NCBI GenBank assembly: GCA_026125835.1
Contig: JAHCKJ010000080.1
Coordinates: 1-8,588 of the forward strand
Length of the DNA: 8,588 bases
Origin: Sphingopyxis sp.
Lineage (GTDB): Bacteria > Pseudomonadota > Alphaproteobacteria > Sphingomonadales > Sphingomonadaceae
Direction of reading: 5' to 3'
Position numbers and translations under genes: made by a program. This document shows positions 1-5,868 of this stretch, piece after piece (the stretch's first letter is position 1; the number at the start of each line of letters is the position of its first letter). The notes under the pieces were generated by a model. The model worked only from the letters and a program-made list of their open reading frames with translations, was not told the origin of the DNA and did no database searches.

Positions 1-2
1 AC

Positions 3-191
3 CAGAAACCAAAGCTGACCGAAGCGGTGCCGTTCCTGAAAGGATCGCGCCTGCGGCTGTCGGTCGATAATTTGTTCGATGCCCAGCGCAGGATCACCGA
101 CGCCAGCGGCCGGGTGCCGCTCAATTACCAGCCCGGATATATCGACCCGCTCGGCCGCTACATCGAGCTGGAGTGGCGCAAGACCTTTTAG
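3..191 (+). CDS. TonB-dependent receptor, C-terminal fragment (5' end outside window)
   Basis: This is an open frame from the window edge to a TAG stop, giving 62 residues. It contains LRLSVDNLFDAQ, the usual penultimate beta-hairpin of TonB-dependent receptors (S-V-x-N-L-F-D), and ends in YIELEWRKTF, a terminal beta-strand with the C-terminal aromatic residue that outer-membrane barrels use as their assembly signal. The product would be the end of a 22-stranded barrel that takes up a siderophore, vitamin or glycan; the substrate cannot be told from this fragment. The plug domain, TonB box and signal peptide lie outside the window. The stop codon overlaps that of the convergent glycosyltransferase gene. 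The NLFD motif plus the terminal Phe makes the family call fairly safe. Confidence 0.85.
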   Translation, partial: QKPKLTEAVPFLKGSRLRLSVDNLFDAQRRITDASGRVPLNYQPGYIDPLGRYIELEWRKTF

Positions 192-1240
192 GCCGGAACG
201 CCGATCGCGCTTTCGGCACCTTGGGGTGACGACGATCCCGGCACGAAGGTCAGCGCCTTGGCGAACTGCGCGGTGCAACCTGCCCAGCTGTAGCGCGCGC
301 CCAGTGCGGCGGCGTCGGCGCGGTCGCACGCCAGGGCGGTGTCGATGGCGCGGCCCAGATCCGCATCGAGGGCGCCCGCGCCGTCGCGGATGATGTCACC
401 CGGGCCGGGAACGGGGAAGGCGGCGACGGGGGTGCCGCAGCTGAGCGCCTCGATGACCACCAGCCCGAAGGTGTCGGTGCGGCTGGGGAAAACAAACACG
501 TCGGCGCCCGCATAGGCCGCCGCGAGGGCTTCGCCGCCGAGTTTGCCGAGGAACAGCGCGCCCGGGTGCTGCGCCTGAAGCGCAGCAAGCGCGGGCCCGT
601 CTCCCACGATCACTTTCGTGCCCGGGCGGTCGATGTCGAGGAACGCGCCGATATTCTTTTCGACCGCGACGCGGCCGACATAAAGTTGGATCGGGCGCGG
701 CAGATCGGCATAGGCGGGATGCGCGGCGCGGTCGGGGTGAAACAGCTCGTGGTCGACGCCGCGTTCCCACATCATCGTCTGGCCCAGCCCCTGATCGGCG
801 AGCTCGCGCGCCAGGCTGCGCGTCGCGACCATGATGTGCCGCGCGGGCCGGTGGAACCAGCGAATGAAGCGCCAGACGACTTTGGGGGAAATCGGCAGGC
901 GCGCCGCGACATATTCGGGAAAGCGTGTGTGATAGGCGGTGGTGAAGGGAAAGCCGTGCTTCAGGCACCAGCGCCGCGCCGCCAGCCCGAGCGGGCCTTC
1001 GGTCGAGATATGGATCGCCTGCGGCGCAAAGGCGCGAATGTGCTGACCGACCTTGCGCCACCCCGCCAATGCGAGACGGATTTCGGGGTAGGAAGGGCAG
1101 GGGACCGACCGGAACAGGTCGGGCGATACGACCGCGACCTCATGCCCCGCCTTGCGCAGTTCGGCGATCGTCGCCTGGAGTGTCCGCACGACGCCGTTGA
1201 CCTGCGGCTCCCACGCGTCGCTGACGATCAATATCCTCAT
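188..1240 (-). CDS. GT4-family glycosyltransferase (GT-B fold), probably envelope lipid or glycan linked
   Basis: The 350-residue product is a complete retaining GT-B glycosyltransferase. The N-terminal Rossmann half starts MRILIVSDAWEPQVNGVV, with the Gly-rich acceptor-side loop (NGVVRT, about residues 15-20) and HTRFPEY near 104-110. The C-terminal donor half has VGRVAVEKN (188-196), IVGDGP (211-216) and FPSRTDTFGLVVIEA (251-265). In the last, the usual E-x7-E pair is D256-x7-E264, as in the SQD2/MgtA-like branch of GT4 that makes glycolipids or alpha-mannosides. No signal peptide or transmembrane segment is visible, so it is probably a cytosolic or peripheral membrane enzyme. Its ATG overlaps the TGA of the upstream metallophosphoesterase gene (ATGA), so translation is probably coupled and the two probably act in one pathway. 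Donor and acceptor are unknown. The stop codon overlaps that of the convergent receptor gene. Confidence 0.9.
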   Translation of the reverse strand: MRILIVSDAWEPQVNGVVRTLQATIAELRKAGHEVAVVSPDLFRSVPCPSYPEIRLALAGWRKVGQHIRAFAPQAIHISTEGPLGLAARRWCLKHGFPFTTAYHTRFPEYVAARLPISPKVVWRFIRWFHRPARHIMVATRSLARELADQGLGQTMMWERGVDHELFHPDRAAHPAYADLPRPIQLYVGRVAVEKNIGAFLDIDRPGTKVIVGDGPALAALQAQHPGALFLGKLGGEALAAAYAGADVFVFPSRTDTFGLVVIEALSCGTPVAAFPVPGPGDIIRDGAGALDADLGRAIDTALACDRADAAALGARYSWAGCTAQFAKALTFVPGSSSPQGAESAIGVPA

Positions 1241-2118
1241 GCGGCGCGCGCCGGGGCGGGGAGTTCGAGGGCCGTCGGCACGGCGCGTGCCGCGACTTCC
1301 TCGGCCCAGTGCAAAATTTCCATCGTGCCGTCATGATGCTCGACCAACGCAGTGCAGCCTTCGACCCAGTCGCCGTCGTTATAATAGTCGGTACCCTCGA
1401 TCTGGCGCATCTCGGCGCTGTGGATGTGGCCGCACACGACGCCATCGACCCCGCGCGAGCGCGCGGCGTGGGCGACGACTTCTTCGTAGCGACCGATGAA
1501 CTGGACCGCGTTCTTGACCTTGTGCTTGGCAACCATCGACAGCGACCAATAAGGCAGGCCGAACTTGCTGCGCACCGCATTGACGACGACGTTGCACTTC
1601 ATCAGCGCGGTGTAGGCAGCGTCGCCGACGAAGGCGAGCCAGCGGTGCGCGAGCATTACCGCGTCGAACTCGTCGCCATGGACGACGAGCAATTTGCGCC
1701 CGTCGGCAGTCTCGTGGATCGCCTCGCGCCGGATTTCGACCCCGCCGAAATCGAAGCCGTCGAAGGGCTTGACCATCTCGTCATGGTTGCCCGGGACATA
1801 GACAACGCGCGTGCCGCGCTTGGCGCGCTTGAGCACCCGCCACACGACATCATTATGCTCGGGCGGCCAGAAATGCCGCTTCTTGAGCCGCCAGCCGTCG
1901 ATGATGTCGCCGACTAGATACAGCGTCTCGCAGTCGACATGGTCGAAGAAGTCGATCAGCATCGCGGCGTTGCAGCCGCGGGTGCCAAGGTGGATGTCGC
2001 TGACCCACACGGTGCGGTAGTTGCGACGCTCGCCGATCACGCGCTCGGGAATATGCGGGTCGGTCGTGAAGGGGTCGGCAAAACGGGCGGGGATCGGCAG
2101 GGTCGAGATCGAGGCCAT
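1237..2118 (-). CDS. LpxH-like metallophosphoesterase (UDP-2,3-diacylglucosamine diphosphatase family)
   Basis: The product has 293 residues and a calcineurin-like dimetal phosphoesterase core. Visible metal ligands are SDIHLG (D41, H43), VGDIIDG (D71), PGNHDE (N111, H112), VHGDEFD (H147) and CGHIHSAEM (H231, H233). The layout fits the COG2908 family, which includes LpxH, the enzyme that hydrolyses UDP-2,3-diacylglucosamine to lipid X in lipid A synthesis. Two points argue against true LpxH. The core motif reads GNHD, whereas classical LpxH has GNRD with Arg instead of His. The protein is also about 50 residues longer than E. coli LpxH, with an N-terminal extension of about 35 residues. It heads a two-gene operon with the GT4 glycosyltransferase. 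The ATG at 2116-2118 has GGAG six bases upstream. A phospholipid- or glycolipid-directed hydrolase is the likeliest role; the substrate is not shown. Confidence 0.85.
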   Translation of the reverse strand: MASISTLPIPARFADPFTTDPHIPERVIGERRNYRTVWVSDIHLGTRGCNAAMLIDFFDHVDCETLYLVGDIIDGWRLKKRHFWPPEHNDVVWRVLKRAKRGTRVVYVPGNHDEMVKPFDGFDFGGVEIRREAIHETADGRKLLVVHGDEFDAVMLAHRWLAFVGDAAYTALMKCNVVVNAVRSKFGLPYWSLSMVAKHKVKNAVQFIGRYEEVVAHAARSRGVDGVVCGHIHSAEMRQIEGTDYYNDGDWVEGCTALVEHHDGTMEILHWAEEVAARAVPTALELPAPARAA

Positions 2119-2124
2119 GTCATG

Positions 2125-2151
2125 CTCCGTGGCAGCCTTAGCTGCCCACGG
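2125..2151 (-). promoter_or_regulatory. Leader hairpin abutting the ribosome binding site of the metallophosphoesterase gene
   Basis: Read on the minus strand, 2151-2141 (CCGTGGGCAGC) pairs with 2136-2127 (GCTGCCACGG) around a TAAG loop, giving a 10-bp stem with one bulged base. The GGAG Shine-Dalgarno lies at 2128-2125, so its first two bases fall in the base of the stem. The start codon follows six bases later. The structure could partly occlude the ribosome binding site or act as an RNA thermometer or protein binding site. There is no T-run, so it does not look like an intrinsic terminator. The pairing is seen directly; regulation is inferred. Confidence 0.4.
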
Positions 2152-2247
2152 CCTAGACAGGAGTTTTGTGACACTGTGCGATTCAAACCCGCGTCGGTTC
2201 GGCGACGGTTTGGCGGCGGTTTTGTGACGGCTTTGGCTATTCCCCCC

Positions 2248-2279
2248 TCGTCATTGCTTCGCTGCGCTCGCAATGACGA
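2248..2279. repeat. Short palindromic repeat, family A (copy 1)
   Basis: A perfect 10-bp inverted repeat (TCGTCATTGC at 2248-2257, GCAATGACGA at 2270-2279) flanks a 12-base centre. The reverse complement of 2253-2278 matches 5671-5696 at all but one position, so both belong to one dispersed repeat family. It lies 15 bases beyond the aldehyde dehydrogenase stop codon and could end or stabilise that transcript, but no T-run follows on the minus strand, so I do not call it a terminator. Confidence 0.7.
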
Positions 2280-2293
2280 TAACTGTTTGAGGG

Positions 2294-3727
2294 CTACGTC
2301 CGCCGGATCACGAGATTCCTGATCTCGCTCATATCTTCGATCGCGAAGCGCACGCCTTCGCGCCCCAGCCCCGAATCCTTCACCCCGCCATAAGGCATAT
2401 TGTCGACGCGGTAGCTCGACACGTCGTTGACGACGATGCCGCCGACGTCGAGATGATCCCACGCCTCCAGCACCTTCTGGATGTCGCTGGTGAACAGCCC
2501 GGCCTGCAGGCCGAACTTGCTGTCGTTGACCTCGGCCAGCGCGTCGCCCCATTTGGCGAATTTCGACAGCACGACGACGGGGCCAAAGGCTTCCTCGACG
2601 ACGACGTCGGCGCCCTTGGGGACATTTTCGAGCAGCGCGGCCTCGAGCATATTGCCCTCGCACCCGCCGCCCGCGAGCAGGGTCGCGCCCGCGGCAACCG
2701 CATCGTCGATCCAGCCTTTTAACCGCTGCGCTTCCTTGACCGAAATCATCGGGCCGATGAAGGTGTCGCGCTGCTTCGGATCGCCCGATTTCAACGTCTT
2801 GACCTTCGCGGTGAGCATGTCGCGGAACTTGTCGTAGATGTCCGCGTGAATGATCACGCGCTGGACATGGATGCAGCTTTGTCCCGACTGGTAATAGCCG
2901 CCGAAGATGATGCGGTCGAGCGCATGGTCAAGGTCGGCGTCCTTGTCGACGACCACCGCGGCGTTGCCGCCGAGTTCGAGTACGACCTTTTTCTTGCCCG
3001 CCTTCGCCTTCAAATCCCAGCCGACGCCGGGGGAGCCGGTGAACGACAGCAGTTTCAACCGCTCGTCGGTGGTGAACAGGTCGGCGCCTGCACGGCTCGC
3101 GGGCAGGATGCTGAACGCGCCCTCGGGCAAGATGTCGCATTCGGCGAGCACCTCGCCCATGATGATCGCGCCGAGCGGGGTCAGCGACGCGGGCTTCATC
3201 ACGAACGGACAGCCGATCGCGATCGCCGGGGCGATCTTGTGTGCGGCAAGGTTGAGCGGAAAGTTGAACGGCGAGATGAAGCTGCACGGGCCGATCGGCA
3301 CGCGTTTCCACATCCCCATATAGCCCTTGGCGCGCGCCGAAATGTCGAGCGGTTGCACCTCGCCATAATTGCGCGTCGCTTCCTCGGCGGCGATGCGGAA
3401 GGTGTCGATCAGGCGCGTGACCTCGCCTTCGCTGTCGGCGATCGGCTTGCCCGCTTCGACGCACAGCGCATAGGCGAGCTCGTCGAACCGTTCCTGAAAG
3501 CGCGCGACGCAATGATTTAGGACATCGCGCTTCTCGAAGCTCGCCAGCCGCGCCATCGGCTCGGCGGCGCGCACCGCCCCCGCGATCGCTTCGTCGATGA
3601 TATCGGGGGTGGCGAGCGCGGTACGGAATGCGACCTCGCCGGTGAACTTGTCGATCACCTCGAGGTCGGTGTTCGGCTGCACCGCCTTGTTGTTGAGGTA
3701 GAGCGGATAAACGTCTTTCAACTTCAT
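2294..3727 (-). CDS. NAD(P)-dependent aldehyde dehydrogenase
   Basis: The product has 477 residues, the normal length for the ALDH superfamily, with all core motifs. These are the SPFNFPLNL loop with the oxyanion Asn (N154), the cofactor Lys in MKPAS (K178), FTGS (229-232), the general base Glu in LELGG (E251), the nucleophile Cys in SGQSCIHVQR (C285), E379 in EEAFGP and MPYGGVKDSGLG near 444-455. The GQSCIxVQR context is of the kind I associate with lactaldehyde, phosphonoacetaldehyde and similar small-aldehyde dehydrogenases, but the substrate is not fixed by this. I chose the ATG at 3725-3727. The in-frame ATG at 3781 would add 18 residues encoded mostly by the palindromic repeat (giving LDPGFRRG), and GGAGA at 3736-3740 stands eight bases before the chosen start. 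It is probably cotranscribed with the upstream ThDP enzyme gene and may oxidise an aldehyde from that reaction. Confidence 0.92.
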   Translation of the reverse strand: MKLKDVYPLYLNNKAVQPNTDLEVIDKFTGEVAFRTALATPDIIDEAIAGAVRAAEPMARLASFEKRDVLNHCVARFQERFDELAYALCVEAGKPIADSEGEVTRLIDTFRIAAEEATRNYGEVQPLDISARAKGYMGMWKRVPIGPCSFISPFNFPLNLAAHKIAPAIAIGCPFVMKPASLTPLGAIIMGEVLAECDILPEGAFSILPASRAGADLFTTDERLKLLSFTGSPGVGWDLKAKAGKKKVVLELGGNAAVVVDKDADLDHALDRIIFGGYYQSGQSCIHVQRVIIHADIYDKFRDMLTAKVKTLKSGDPKQRDTFIGPMISVKEAQRLKGWIDDAVAAGATLLAGGGCEGNMLEAALLENVPKGADVVVEEAFGPVVVLSKFAKWGDALAEVNDSKFGLQAGLFTSDIQKVLEAWDHLDVGGIVVNDVSSYRVDNMPYGGVKDSGLGREGVRFAIEDMSEIRNLVIRRT

Positions 3728-3735
3728 CTTACAAA

Positions 3736-3740
3736 TCTCC
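3736..3740 (-). promoter_or_regulatory. Ribosome binding site that fixes the aldehyde dehydrogenase start
   Basis: GGAGA on the minus strand lies eight bases before the ATG at 3727. It sits between the inner hairpin of the palindromic element and the start codon. This supports the shorter start over the ATG at 3781, which lies inside the repeat. Confidence 0.65.
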
Positions 3741-3742
3741 GT

Positions 3743-3823
3743 TCCCCGGCGAAAGCCGGGGTCCAGGGCTGGAACGCGCAACGGTGGCGCACGGGCGCTC
3801 TGGACCCCGGCTTTCGCCGGGGA
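3743..3823. repeat. Palindromic repeat element, family B, between the ThDP enzyme and ALDH genes
   Basis: Arms 3743-3766 and 3800-3823 are perfect 24-base inverted repeats separated by 33 bases. Each arm is itself a hairpin: CCCCGGC-GAAA-GCCGGGG at 3744-3761, and its complement at 3805-3822. The RNA can therefore fold either as two GAAA-capped 7-bp hairpins or as one long 24-bp stem. The element fills most of the 111-base spacer of the operon, ending three bases from the Shine-Dalgarno of the downstream gene. I recognise the arm as a common dispersed motif of sphingomonad-like genomes, whose translation as LDPGFRRG often contaminates predicted N-termini; I cannot count copies here. Effects on mRNA processing or on expression of the downstream gene are inferred. 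Confidence 0.85.
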
Positions 3824-3838
3824 GCAGCGAGCAAGGAA

Positions 3839-5485
3839 TTACAAATCCTTCGACAATTTCTTGATGTCGATGTTCAAAATCTGGTCATTCTCCGAATAAT
3901 CGACCGGGCAGTCGATCAGGTGGACGCCCGGCGTATCGCGCGCGTGCGCCAGCAGTTCTTGCAGATGCGCGGCGCTCGTCACGCGGTGGCCGTGCGCGCC
4001 ATAGCTTTCGGCATATTTGACGAAATCGGGGTTGCCATAGGTCAGCCCCCAATCCTTGAACCCCATATTCGCCTGTTTCCAGCGGATCATGCCATAGCTG
4101 TTGTCGTTGAGGATCAGCACGGTGAGGTTCAGGCCCAGCCGCACCGCGGTTTCCATCTCCTGGCTGTTCATCATGAAGCCGCCGTCGCCGCAGATCGCCA
4201 TGACCTTGCGGTCGGGGTAAAGCATCGCCGACATCATCGCGCTCGGCAGGCCCGCTCCCATCGTCGCCAGCGCATTGTCGAGCAGCACGGTGTTGGGGCG
4301 ATAGGCGGTGTAGCCGCGCGCAAACCAGATTTTATACACGCCATTGTCGAGGCAGATGATCCCGTCGTCGGGCATCGAATCGCGGATCGATTGCACCAGA
4401 TGCGGGGGAAAGATCGGGAATCGCGCATCTTCGGCCAGCGGCGCCGTATGCTCGACCTCGGCCTTGCGATAGGCGAGCAGATGGTCGAATTTCCACCCGC
4501 CGTTGGGGACGATGTCCTCCTTCATCTGCCACACCGCGTTGGCGATATCGCCGATCACCTCGATGTCGGGGAAATAGACCGGATCGACCTCGGCGGTCTT
4601 GGTCGACACATGGATGACCGTCGGGCCGCCCTGCTTCATGAAGAAAGGCGGTTTTTCGATCACGTCATGGCCGAGGTTGACGATGCAATCCGACGCCTCG
4701 ACCGCGCGGTGGACAAAATCGCCCGCCGACAGCGCCGCGCAGCCGAGGAATTTCGGATGCCGCTCGTCGATCACCCCCTTGCCGAGCTGGGTGGTGAGAA
4801 AGGGGATGCCGGTCTTTTCGATAAATTGCAGCAGCATCCGGCTGGTCATCGTACGGTTGGCGCCGGCGCCGATGACGAGCACGGGGGATTTGGCTTCCTC
4901 CAGCGCCTTCACCGCCTCGCGGATCGATTTGACGTCGGCGGTCGGGCGGCGCGAATGGCTGCGCTTCAGCGGCGTCGAATCGGTATGTTCGTCGGCAATA
5001 TCCTCGGGAAGTTCGATGTGCACCGCGCCCGGCTTCTCCTCCTCGGCCAGGCGAAACGCTTCGCGCACCCGGCTGGGGATATTGTCCGACGACGCCATCT
5101 GGTGGGTGAATTTGGTGATCGGCGACATCATCGCGACGACGTCGAGGATCTGGAACCGCCCCTGTTTGGATTTCTTGATCGGCTTTTGCCCGGTGATCAT
5201 CATCATGGGCATCCCGCCGAGCTGGGCATAGGCGGCCGCGGTCACGAAGTTGGTCGCGCCGGGGCCGAGCGTCGCCAGGCAGACGCCGGTCTTGCCGGTG
5301 TGGCGCCCATAGGTTGCGGCCATGAACCCCGCGCCCTGTTCGTGCCGGGTCAGGATGAGCTTGATCTTCTTCGACCGCGACAGGCTGTCGAGAAAGTCGA
5401 GATTTTCTTCGCCCGGCACGCCGAAAATATACTCGACGCCTTCTTCTTCCAGGCATTCGATGAACAGGTCGGATGCTATTTTCAT
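3839..5485 (-). CDS. Acetolactate synthase large-subunit-like ThDP enzyme (AlsS-like)
   Basis: The 548-residue product has the three-domain layout of ThDP decarboxylases/synthases. The Pyr domain has the ThDP-activating Glu in RHEQGAGFMA (E49) and GPGATN (74-79). A central domain follows (about 190-330). The PP domain has GDGGFMM (433-439) through NDNSYG (460-465), which binds the Mg-diphosphate. KSKQGRFQILD (105-115) and the end (YGNPDFVKYAESYGA, then IDCPVDYSEN) line up by eye with Bacillus AlsS, the catabolic enzyme that condenses two pyruvates to acetolactate. No IlvN/IlvH regulatory subunit or acetolactate decarboxylase gene is adjacent, so a different 2-oxo acid decarboxylase or carboligase role is possible. 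The ATG at 5485 has GAGGGGG upstream (5496-5502, 10-base spacing). The aldehyde dehydrogenase gene follows after 111 bases on the same strand, suggesting decarboxylation to an aldehyde and then oxidation, or use of acetolactate-derived products. Confidence 0.88.
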   Translation of the reverse strand: MKIASDLFIECLEEEGVEYIFGVPGEENLDFLDSLSRSKKIKLILTRHEQGAGFMAATYGRHTGKTGVCLATLGPGATNFVTAAAYAQLGGMPMMMITGQKPIKKSKQGRFQILDVVAMMSPITKFTHQMASSDNIPSRVREAFRLAEEEKPGAVHIELPEDIADEHTDSTPLKRSHSRRPTADVKSIREAVKALEEAKSPVLVIGAGANRTMTSRMLLQFIEKTGIPFLTTQLGKGVIDERHPKFLGCAALSAGDFVHRAVEASDCIVNLGHDVIEKPPFFMKQGGPTVIHVSTKTAEVDPVYFPDIEVIGDIANAVWQMKEDIVPNGGWKFDHLLAYRKAEVEHTAPLAEDARFPIFPPHLVQSIRDSMPDDGIICLDNGVYKIWFARGYTAYRPNTVLLDNALATMGAGLPSAMMSAMLYPDRKVMAICGDGGFMMNSQEMETAVRLGLNLTVLILNDNSYGMIRWKQANMGFKDWGLTYGNPDFVKYAESYGAHGHRVTSAAHLQELLAHARDTPGVHLIDCPVDYSENDQILNIDIKKLSKDL

Positions 5486-5534
5486 GTGACAGTCGCCCCC
5501 TCAGCCGCGCACCTTGATCGGTGCAGCCCCAAGC

Positions 5535-5555
5535 CATGCTGGCGACCACAGCATG
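5535..5555. promoter_or_regulatory. Inverted repeat upstream of the ThDP enzyme gene, possible operator
   Basis: CATGCTG (5535-5541) and CAGCATG (5549-5555) form a perfect 7-bp dyad around a 7-base centre, 50 bases upstream of the start codon at 5485. The size and position fit a dimeric repressor or activator site in the leader or promoter of the operon. On the plus strand it is followed by ATTTT, but the stem is short for a terminator and no gene ends there. No regulator gene is in the window. Confidence 0.35.
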
Positions 5556-5650
5556 ATTTTCCGGCGCAGCGGCTCTCGTCGTCAGGCCGCGAGTCCCTGC
5601 TGCTCCGAGGGCAGTTTGTAACGAGGGGGGAGGGGGTTGTCACGTGGGGT

Positions 5651-5761
5651 GTCGCCCGTGGGCAGGCCTACGTCATTGCGAGCGAAGCGAAGCAATCCAG
5701 CACAGCCCTATACTGCTCTCGATTGCTTCGCGTCGCTTGCAATGGCGTGAGAGTGGGCGAC
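5651..5761. repeat. Long palindromic element containing family A repeats (copies 2 and 3)
   Basis: The core arms 5670-5697 and 5721-5748 are inverted repeats matching at 25 of 28 positions, with a 23-base loop. An outer 7-bp match (GTCGCCC at 5651-5657, GGGCGAC at 5755-5761) extends the dyad to about 111 bases. The left arm (CGTCATTGCGAGCG...) matches the reverse complement of copy 1 near 2253-2278 with one mismatch. It has the layout of a pair of head-to-head REP-like units; a mobile origin is inferred. It lies in the gap between two divergent genes and does not overlap either coding region. Confidence 0.75.
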
Positions 5762-5868
5762 GGGTGGTCCCATGGGCGATTTACCTTGCTTCGAACCTCG
5801 GGATCGAATTCCGGCGGTGAGTTAGGTATTCGCAGTAATTCGTCACCGTACTCGAGGGCAGCAGCTAT

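Larger units (their letters stand above)
5486..5868. other. Gap of 383 bases between divergent genes
   Basis: This gap separates the start of the ThDP enzyme gene (-) from the start of the HEPN-like gene (+), so it must contain or border the promoters of both. It holds a 7-7-7 dyad (5535-5555), a G-rich run (about 5625-5637) and the long palindromic element (5651-5761). I could not find a convincing -35/-10 pair in either direction. I see no coding frame that looks genuine; a long plus-strand open frame that crosses it is antisense to the ThDP enzyme gene. Confidence 0.6.

Noticed and set aside
566..1336. Open frame of 256 codons on the plus strand opposite the glycosyltransferase and phosphoesterase genes
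   Set aside because: Crosses the junction of two well-supported minus-strand genes and has an Arg/Asp-rich product with no family features.
2248..2279. Intrinsic terminator after the aldehyde dehydrogenase gene
   Set aside because: The hairpin is there, but on the minus strand it is followed by a G-run, not a T-run, and it belongs to a dispersed repeat family.
3743..3823. CRISPR-like repeat pair
   Set aside because: There are only two copies, in inverted orientation, forming one palindrome; no regular direct repeats or spacers.
5785..5825. tRNA-like T-arm around GATCGAATTCC
   Set aside because: No matching acceptor stem, D-arm or anticodon arm can be built around it.
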